Below, piece by piece: positions 56,653 through 64,000 of a stretch of DNA of 64,000 nucleotides (position 1 is the first letter of the stretch; each line of letters starts with the position of its first letter). Source of the stretch: Flabesymbios commensalis. Lineage: Eukaryota; Annelida; Polychaeta; Terebellida; Flabelligeridae. Made by a program: the position numbers and the translations under genes. Location: assembly GCA_964017125.1 (NCBI GenBank), contig OZ024915.1:19987970-20051969 (forward strand), in the 5' to 3' direction. The notes under the pieces are model-generated. The model saw nothing but the letters and a program-made list of their open reading frames with translations. It was not told where the DNA came from and ran no database searches.

Positions 56653-57239
56653 TATATAGGCTTAATGTGTACCACAGCAAGATTTGTGGCGTGCACCATT
56701 TCAAAATCGATGTTCAGTGTCACTATTTCGAAATTTTCGGAGGGTATTCCCCAGGATCCCCTGGGATTAGGCCTACTCAAATGTTTAGGTCCTAGAATTG
56801 ACTGAGAAAGATTCTAAGGTTTCATAAATTGTTTTCAATGACATGCTCCATAATTGCTTGGTGCAGAGATAGGCTTACTAGACGTGAGTCAAGAGTGAGA
56901 GTTTTTTGACTCAGAGTGTCAGAAAATTGAATGGAAATTAATTTAAAATATGGGCCTATTCTGTGAGTGGCAGTGAGACGATCTGTTAGGCTGATAGTTA
57001 TTAGTTAGTAATGTAGACCAGTTGAGAATTGACTGAGAAATAACGAAAATCGTCTGCGACATTGGCCCAACATTGAAACAACCTTGGGCGAGCGTCTCGT
57101 GTTCAGCCTAGTAGGCCTACTGGGTTCATACATATTCCCACACAAGGCTCGCTGCTTCCGAGGTCGTAGCCTTGCTGTCAGGAAGATAGGTTCATATGTA
57201 TCTTAACGCACAAGTCACAGCATAACTGTTAACCCTTTC

Positions 57240-57480
57240 AGTGTGAGGCCCGTCTTTACACTTCAGAATCTGACGTCTGTAGAGTCAGATTCTGATGCCG
57301 TCCACAGACGTCAGATTCTGATGTATAAAGACGGTCCCCACACTGAATTTGAAAGAATTAAAATTGAGTCTATTTCTTAACTCTATACGGCAATAGACCC
57401 ATAACATTGGTATTCAAATATGTCAAATGGACCTAAAACACATAACTAAGAATTTATGATGTCCTTGATGATTTCATATT
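57240..57480. repeat. Palindrome-bearing dispersed repeat, copy 3
   Basis: 'cccgtctttacacttcagaa' faces 'atgtataaagacggtcccc', and CAGAATCTGACGTC occurs three times in both orientations. Inverted relative of 1-310. Confidence 0.65.
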
Positions 57481-57484
57481 GAAA

Positions 57485-58165
57485 AAAAAACCTTAGTCTC
57501 CATGGTTTAAACAAAAATAATTCAGCGTTGTTACCTTGTAAGGAACATCGCTCCTAACTACCGTGTCAGTCTAGTCAGAGCGACACGTCATGCACACGTA
57601 ATGCCACTAATGCATTGTGACCGACTCTTGACAGGTGATTTCTGTAAAGAGACTTACAACTTGTGACCGAATGCCGATTTATCGGAGCATTTAAAATGTA
57701 AAATATATAATAACAAATCAAATAATTAAATACAATTATTAACTATATTTTAAACATGACTTACTGAATGTGGTATAATGTAATAGTGAGAATTTCGATG
57801 CATTGTCACCTGTATATACATGGGCGATAAAACACTAAGAGCTTGACGGCATACAGTGTGATACACTGCAGACAATCTGTTGAAAAATGCGCAGCTAAGG
57901 CCCAGATTAGTAGGCCTACGGTACAGTATGGTGATCGGGCATGCCGGTGGGGCCCACGTAGTGAACACAATGCGTTGACCCGCGTGATGTTGGGCCAGCG
58001 TCACAAATAGTGGGCCAGCATTAACAGGTCGTCTATGGATTAGTGCAACATTATTATGACTGATATCACGAATGCATAATGTTAAGCATAATATTCTACC
58101 TTTTTTGCTGGTAGGCCTACCGGAACATGCATAGCCGTCATACTTTCGCAAAAAATTTTCAGTAT
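57485..58165. other. No gene; hairpin-family traces
   Basis: 57960-58035 has 'gcgttgacccgcgtgatgttgg' and 'gccagcgtcacaaatagtggg' words of the hairpin family. A 133-residue minus-strand open frame (57750-58151) has no recognisable family. Confidence 0.4.
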
Positions 58166-58168
58166 TGT

Positions 58169-58406
58169 GGGGAGCCTCTGTGACCGAGAGGTAGCGTGTT
58201 TGGCATCAGACCGCCAGGACTTGATTTTCGAATCGTGTATCTGGAGGGCAGTGTCATTTCATTCATCTCACCATCCTCAGGAGTTTCTCCTGGCCCAGTT
58301 TAGCCTATGTTCACAATGATAGCCTAAAAAATTCATTCATTCATTCATTCATTCATTCATTCATTCATTCATTCATACATTCATTCATTCATTCATTCAT
58401 TCATAC
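58169..58406 (+). mobile_element. Second tRNA-derived SINE with (ATTC)n tail
   Basis: Head 'ggggagcctctgtgaccgag' has an A box (TGACCGAGAGG, 58181-58191; a tRNA-Leu/Ser-like word) and a degenerate B box (GATTTTCGAATCG, about 58224-58236). The body 'catcctcaggagtttctcct' leads to an ATTC tail from 58332. It is a different family from the SINE at 30.6 and 63.7 kb. Confidence 0.8.
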
Positions 58407-58899
58407 GTATTTATTAATAGGGGCCTACTCATTCAGACCCCATTCAGCTTTTAAATACATACTAAATTGTGGTAAATATGACCAGAGATTCACAACTCAG
58501 ACGAAATTCCACAAATGCCGTCTCATCATATATTATCCAACTTACAGCACAACTGTTTCCAATTTTAGCCTGTTCATATTTTAGCCTACATTATATCTTA
58601 TAGGTCTACCTGTGTTATGTGGTAAGCCAAATTCAATAAGATAGATAGGTTCAGATTCAGATTCATTTATTTCACCAAAAAAGAACAACTAGGCCTACAT
58701 CACTAAAATTGATCAGAAGACCGCCACTAAGACCATATAGGTCGCTATCGTGGACGCCACCTCAAAAAAAAAATGTATTATAATAATAATAGCACATGTA
58801 TACATGCAAGTGAAATTGATCGGAGATTCTTCATGCCCATGCCAGTTCAAGAAATAAAGGGACGCATTTATTGAACTGTTATGATGGCAGATACACCCC

Positions 58900-59125
58900 T
58901 AAACACATCCAAGGAGACGACATACACATATACATTTAGATACATATGCGCACACACATACTGCTCCTACCGCTACACATCCAAGGAGACGACATACCCA
59001 TTCACATTTAGATACACATATAGCGCACACACATACTGCTCCTACCGCTAAATATCCAAGGAGACGACATACCCATTCACATTTAGACACATATATGCGC
59101 ACACTTTAATAACAGAATACTGCTC
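58900..59125. repeat. ~70-bp minisatellite, three units
   Basis: Unit 'catccaaggagacgacatac', 'acatttagatacatat', 'gcgcacacacatactgctcc', 'taccgct'. The minus-strand open frame (VCRLLGCVAVGAVCVCA repeats) is an artefact. Confidence 0.9.
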
Positions 59126-59259
59126 CTCGCTGTACAAGTAAGCAGATGCAGATACTGCCTCTTGGCTCCCCACGCAGCATACAAACGCATACATGTATAC
59201 AATTAAATATACCATTATAAGTCATATATACATACATAACAACTAGGGATACTACATTC

Positions 59260-61010
59260 TAAATTGTAAAATGTTGATAAAAGGTTTTGACGTACATTGA
59301 CATACCTCCGATACTGTGGGTAGTTATTTTTTCTTTTATATTTATCGTACAGTTGTTTATGGTTTCTGGTATACGGGAAAGTATGTTTAGCAAAATCGTG
59401 TTTAACGCGACTTTTGTATACCTATTGATTCCTGGTATTATTTTAATGATTAATCGTTTTATTGGAAATTCGAGGTAAATAATGTTTTTAGATATTTGTA
59501 ATAGAATTTCAGTTTTTTTATTTCGAATATATATCACAGTGTGCAAAGATTTTGCTAAGCGTTATTATTCTCAGACATTGTTCTGTAGTTTTGTAATTTG
59601 TAGTTGATTGCGTCTGCAAATTAGCAAAGAATAGTAGGCCTATATATACATGATATATAATTATGTGCCAATAAAAGTGATTTATAAAGTAGGAATAAAA
59701 TATCTACTGGTACAAAGTATCTCAGTCTTGTCAATACACCAATTACTCGTGATATTTTTAATGATATGTGATCTACATGGTTGTTCTGATTTAAATGTTA
59801 TAATGATTAATAATCCGCGAACATTAAAATTATCGAGACAATCTCATTTTGTTTTCATCAAATACTATTTCTGGTTACTTTTTCTGTGGCTGATAAAAGA
59901 ATATTTTGATTTAGATACACTCTGAACCAGATAAATATTTTAGATAATTCTCCGTTTATTAAATTAGTATTGATGCCTTTCTTTTTTACTAAAATTGTAT
60001 AGTCAGCAAATAGAATAAAATGGAACAAATTACTTAAATTATGGAGATCGTTCACATATATCAAAAACAGTTAGGACCAAGTATTGAACACTGTGATACA
60101 GCAGTGGAAATGTTTGATGGACTGAATTAACATTAATAAAGTTGATATATTGCGTTCTGTTTTCTGAGTATTTTTTTAGTAAGCCAGTCGAGTTTTCGGA
60201 TAATCCATAACGTTTTAATTTGCGTAATAAATGTCCAAAAATATGTCAATATGGGTATCCATAAAGGATAAAAGTATGTCCACAAGTTCTATAGATGTCA
60301 TTTCAGTGGAATGTCCTTTACGGAAGCCATATTGATATTTAAAGCAGTAGCGGATCAAAGGGGGGATTTGGGGGTATAACCCCCCCTCCCCCCTCAGAAA
60401 AAATCATCACCTTATTTAGGGGTTTCCTTGTGATTTGGTGATATACTGAGTGAGAAACAGTGCCCAATATGCCTTAGATTGCATGAGAAAACCTTTGGAT
60501 ACCAAACATTTCCCCGGGGTGGGCCCCTCGACCCCTTTACAGTAAAATATTTTTCTGTCAAATTTAACTGAAAACCTAGATCCGCCCCTGTGAAGAACAG
60601 GTTTAAACTTTCAAAATACGTATATATTTGCTCGGTTGGTTTATTTTTTAGATATGTGAGAGAAGAGAAGTTTTTTAGTCAATAGGGTGGGATCTCCTTT
60701 TTTAAAGGAAGATATCACTTTTGCAATTTGAAATTTATCTAAAAAAAAACAATTCCCAACATTTGATTAATAATTATTATAGTTATTGGTATAATTAGAT
60801 TATCGATTATGGATTTTATAACAATGTTAGAAATTCCATCTATTCCATATTTTCTCTATTGTCTAATTTCTATAATATTTTTTCTAAAATCCTTGTCATT
60901 AATAGGCCTAGCTGCAAAGTCAAGTTTTCATCTCATTTGTCAGAGAAAATTGACTAAAGTTTTTATCACAAAGAACGTTTATTTCTCGTTTTAATTCTCA
61001 TCCAATATTA
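59260..61010 (-). mobile_element. LINE (non-LTR retrotransposon) reverse-transcriptase remains
   Basis: Read on the minus strand from right to left, the landmarks of a LINE ORF2 appear in order: YGIDGIS (about 60820), FPDKFKIAKVISSFKKGDP (about 60700), QYGFRKGHSTEM (60300-60345), LIYVNDLHNLSN, the catalytic box as FADY rather than FADD (59999-60010), then RVIGVLTRLRYFVPVDILF and LLYKSL (about 59680-59740), with further C-terminal text to about 59260. Frame changes and stops interrupt it, and the second catalytic Asp is lost, so it is dead. Spacing suits jockey/CR1-like groups; clade not resolved. The endonuclease part is missing or unrecognised. It is interrupted by an insertion at 60345-60590. 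Confidence 0.85.
60345..60590. mobile_element. 246-bp inverted-repeat element inside the LINE
   Basis: Ends CAGTAGCGGATC and GATCCGCCCCTG are complementary, followed inside by 'ggggggatttgggggtataa' and 'cccctcccccc'. Same type as 28499-28660. It lies between the FKKGDP and QYGFRKG blocks of the LINE, so it is younger than the LINE. Confidence 0.7.
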
Positions 61011-61027
61011 AGAAAAAGTGTATTTAT

Positions 61028-62152
61028 TAGCCCGCCTTTTAATTTTAATTAAAAAAGGTGGGCTATTGCAATTGAAGTTCGGCGTCGTCGGCGTCGGCGT
61101 CGGCGTTAACATTTACTTGTGGGCGCGATAACTTGAAAAGTTTTCCATGTTTCCTTCCCAAATTTGTTTTGCATGTTACTAATGACCACTTCTCGGACAA
61201 GTTCAATAATGGCTGAAAAAAAATTCAAAATGGCCGACTTATTGCGATTTTTCACCTTTTACGTCAATAATTTGACCTTGTGGGCGCGATAACTTGAAAA
61301 GTTTTTTACGTATCCTTTTCAAATTTGTTATGCATGTTACTAATGACCAGTTCTCGGACAAGTTCAATAATGGCCGGAAAAAAAAAATGGCCGATTTATT
61401 GCGATTTTTCACATTTTACGTCAATAATTTCACCTTGTGGGCGCGATAACTTGAAAAGTTTTTCACGTATCCTTTTCAAATTTGTTATGCATGTTACTAA
61501 TGACCAGTTCTCGGACAAGTTCAATAATGGTCGAAAAAAAAAAAAAAATGGCCGATTTATTGCGATTTTTCACATTTTACGTCAATAATTTGACCTTGTG
61601 GGCGCGATAAGTTGAAAAGTTTTTCACATATCCTCTTCAAATTGGTTATGCATGTTACTAATAAGTAGTTCTTGGACAAGTTCAATAATGGCCTGAAAAA
61701 AAAAAAATGGCCGATTTATTGCGATTTTTCACATTTTACGTCAATAATTTGACCTTGTGGGCGCGAAAACTTGAAAAGTTTTTCACATATCCTCTTCAAA
61801 TTGGTTATGCATATTACTAATAAGTAGTTCTTGGACAAGTTCAATAATGGCCGAAAAAAAAAAATGGCCGATTTATTGTGATTTTTCTCATTTTACGTCA
61901 ATAATTTGACCCTGTGGGCGCGATAACTTGAAAAGTTTTTCACATATTCTCTTCAAATTTGTTATGTATGTTACTTATAAGTAGTTCTTGGACAAGTTCA
62001 ATAATGGCTGAAAAAAAAAAATGGCCGATTTATTGTGATTTTTCTCATTTTACGTCAATAATTTGACCTTGTTATTTACGTGATGACATTCGTCTTTACT
62101 TTCTTTATCATAATTCGGCGGCGGGCTATTATCGAGTGTGCTCTTGTTTTAA
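61028..62152. mobile_element. Tandem-unit element with TAGCCCGCC ends, copy 1
   Basis: The left end is a hairpin, TTAGCCCGCCTTTT facing AAAAAAGGTGGGCTA (61027-61065). The right end is GGCGGGCTATTATCGAGTG followed by 'tgctcttg', so AATAGCCCGCC is inverted across the element. The body is six full ~160-bp units, each starting GTGGGCGCGATAACTTGAAA (61119, 61280, 61437, 61598, 61757, 61914), plus partials. Each unit has an A-run and AAAATGGCCGA. Open frames across units are artefacts. No transposase. Confidence 0.85.
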
Positions 62153-62154
62153 GA

Positions 62155-62720
62155 ATAGTCTATTCACCTTATCAAGTCCAAAAGTTTTTTTCTGACATGT
62201 TTCCATTCAACTATGTAAAATTTATGAGATTATTTTAATATTGTTCATTGACAGCACACACTTATCAGATCAACCATCCCCAAGACCACCTGTTGGGAAG
62301 GAGTGGGGTAGAAGGGGTTTCTTGGAAAAGAAGGCAGCATGATTCATGTCACAGAAATATACAGTGCTAGCAAACATGATACATTTACCTGATCTTTATT
62401 CAATATTGAACCGAGGTTGTAGATCAAGGACAAACAGTCAACCTTACTTTGGTGCAGCTTCAATGTTGGCCTAAAACTGGTTCATTGTCTGAGTCAGTGG
62501 GTCAGAATCAAGGCAACATTGGTGATTGCTGAGTGGTCAGCTGTTACTGCAGTCGCACCAGCTTTCTCAATATCAGTTCAAACACTGGAATGTTTAGAAC
62601 AGTCTGTGTATAATGGCGAGTGCCAAGTGCCACCTCAGGTGTTGGCAAGATGGCTATCTGAAAAACTCCTGCCATGGTTTTGATGGGAGGGTATTTCCCA
62701 CTAACCTGAAATTAGACTTC
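62155..62720. other. No gene; hairpin-family traces
   Basis: 62365-62530 has 'gctagcaaacatgatac', 'caatgttggcctaaaactgg' and 'aaggcaacattgg', probably an old hairpin-family member. Otherwise nothing is seen. Confidence 0.4.
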
Positions 62721-62724
62721 ACAT

Positions 62725-63240
62725 TATTAGCCCGCCTTTTATTTTTTATTAAAAAAGGTGGGTTATTGCAATTGAAGAAGTTTGGCGTCGTTTTATGCAT
62801 GTTACTAATAAACAAAATTCAAAATGACTGATTTATTGTGATTTTTTCGCATTTTACAATATCAATAATTTGACCGTGCGGGCATGATAAATTAAAAAGT
62901 TGTTCATGTATCCTGCCGAAATTTTTTGCATGTTACTAATGACCAGTTCTCGGGTAAGTTCAATAATGGGTGAAAACAAAATCAAAATAGCTGATTTATT
63001 GTAATTTTTCGCATTTTTCGTCAATATTTAGACTTTGTTTGTGCACTAACTTGAACATTTTTTCATGTATCCTGCTCAAATTTGTTATGTATGCTACTAA
63101 TGTCCAGTTCTCAGACAAGTCCAATAACGGCTGAAAAAAAATTATTGTGATTTTTCGCATTCTTCGTCAATAATTTGACCTTGTGGGTGCGATAACTTCA
63201 AGTTCAATAATGGCGGCGGGCTATTGTCGAGTGCGCTCTT
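62725..63240. mobile_element. Tandem-unit element, copy 2 (shorter, diverged)
   Basis: Same left hairpin (TTAGCCCGCCTTTTATT, AAAAAAGGTGGGTTATTGCAA) and same right end (GGCGGGCTATTGTCGAGTG). About three degraded units lie between. Unit number thus differs between copies. Confidence 0.8.
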
Positions 63241-63244
63241 ATTT

Positions 63245-63598
63245 CATTAGCTATACTTTTTTTTACCTTTTTTACATTATAAGTTGGTAATAGTTGACCA
63301 GCTCTGTTTTTTATATCCTTTACATTTGTTTTAAATGGAAAAGTAGTAATGCTTTTTAGCTAGCTTGACTGACGATTTTAAAGTTTTATTGTAAATGTGA
63401 GGATTCATTTTGAAGGTAGTATAATTTTGTGAATCTGTAGGAGTTGTTTAATGTACTGTACAGCCTGTTTTTTTAATTGATGGTTTAAATTATACTTCCG
63501 GTGATCCATGGTGTTTTCTTGTGCTTCTGTTGATTGAATTTTATTAGTCTATTTAAAGATGTTTTTATTTAATTTAATTAATTAAGCTTGTAAAAACG
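63245..63598. other. AT-rich, nothing recognised
   Basis: No coding frame or inverted repeat was noted. Confidence 0.35.
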
Positions 63599-63876
63599 AA
63601 TATTGCTTTACGTCGCTTTCCGCACAATGAGGCAATATCGCGACAACAGGAAGCCCGAAGCCGGGACTATACCCTACTATTATTTTGAATGACTTCAAGG
63701 GTTCTTTATAGTGCAAAGTACCTTAGTCGACACTGTACACTCCATGCCTTTGAACAGTTTGAGGCTCTGTATATGCACAACCACGATGACAAATATCCGG
63801 CCCGATCGGGATCCGAACCTGGTTCTTCCAGGTACACAAGCCCCAGTCGATACGAATGAGCAATCGGGGCCGACCA
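63599..63876 (-). mobile_element. tRNA-derived SINE, second copy (inverted)
   Basis: Reverse copy of the SINE at 30598-30883, from 'ggtcggccccgattgctc' (head, right side) to 'gcgacgtaaagcaatattc' (tail, left side). The B box reads GGTTCGGATCC, one change from the consensus. Overall identity is high by eye, around 85-90%. Open frames on both strands through it are shadows. Confidence 0.9.
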
Positions 63877-64000
63877 AGATATATTGTAATTTACTGAGTT
63901 ATTATTGGGATTATCGCCCAACCTATTATCAATTATATCTATCGAGTCACATAACATTTCATTTTGTCTATTTTGGTTGAATGCATGGCCATCATTTGTA

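Larger units (their letters stand above)
55706..57110. mobile_element. Hairpin-family element split by later insertion
   Basis: The left half CCCAGCAAACACGAGAGG...ATGTTGGG lies at 55706-55745; the complementary half 'gcgacattggcccaac'...'gagcgtctcgtgtt' at about 57053-57108. The 844-bp element and other sequence lie between. Confidence 0.55.

Noticed and set aside
58899-59102. Cys-rich repeated open frame (VCRLLGCVAVGAVCVCA)
   Set aside because: Produced by a ~70-bp minisatellite; no independent coding support.
1-64000. CRISPR arrays, operons, bacterial terminators
   Set aside because: Tandem repeats here lack unique spacers of constant length, and the gene structure is eukaryotic with introns, SINEs and LINEs.

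Overview
The window is a repeat-rich, AT-rich stretch of an animal nuclear genome, most likely a marine invertebrate. Pointers are a spliced MFS-transporter gene with standard GT-AG introns, tRNA-derived SINEs, LINE reverse-transcriptase remains, many short inverted-repeat DNA elements, very frequent TAGGCCTA-type words, and no bacterial gene layout. I cannot fix the phylum from the sequence alone. A run of exactly 200 N at 12164-12363 marks an assembly gap.

Only one host gene is clear. It is a minus-strand, three-coding-exon transporter of the MFSD4/NaGLT1 (sodium-dependent glucose transporter 1-like) family at 51308-55646. A decayed duplicate of its first coding exon, with acceptor and donor positions kept, lies about 1.8 kb beyond its stop at 49394-49553. 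A second, weaker coding candidate of unknown function is on the minus strand at 4949-5367.

Layout: 1-9 kb holds dispersed repeats, short hairpins and a degenerate ~390-bp repeat array. 9.3-12.4 kb holds a GLAPA-motif tandem repeat, a nearly identical 588-bp direct duplication and the gap. 12.8-18.6 kb holds nested inverted-repeat elements, including a 540-bp element with 9-bp target duplications. 18.6-28.9 kb is mostly featureless with scattered repeat copies. 29.1-31.2 kb is a striking element: 6-bp target duplications, near-identical ends, inward-facing arrays of a 21-bp palindromic unit, a 32-bp minisatellite that inverts in the middle, and a SINE inserted in it. 32.7-44.4 kb holds a pogo-like element with nested insertions, a ~418-bp near-perfect hairpin and many copies of a hairpin family with CCCAGCAAACACG ends. 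45.1-49.1 kb is a degraded, terminal-inverted-repeat element carrying a multi-copy invertebrate protein with two CxxC...HxxxC modules. 49-56.7 kb is the transporter locus with elements in its introns and upstream. 58-63.9 kb holds two SINEs, a LINE with an insertion inside it, and two copies of an element built from a ~160-bp tandem unit.

Apart from the transporter there is no sign of cooperating genes; the window mainly records successive, nested insertions. Positions and motifs were read by eye, so repeat boundaries are approximate unless a target duplication is given.
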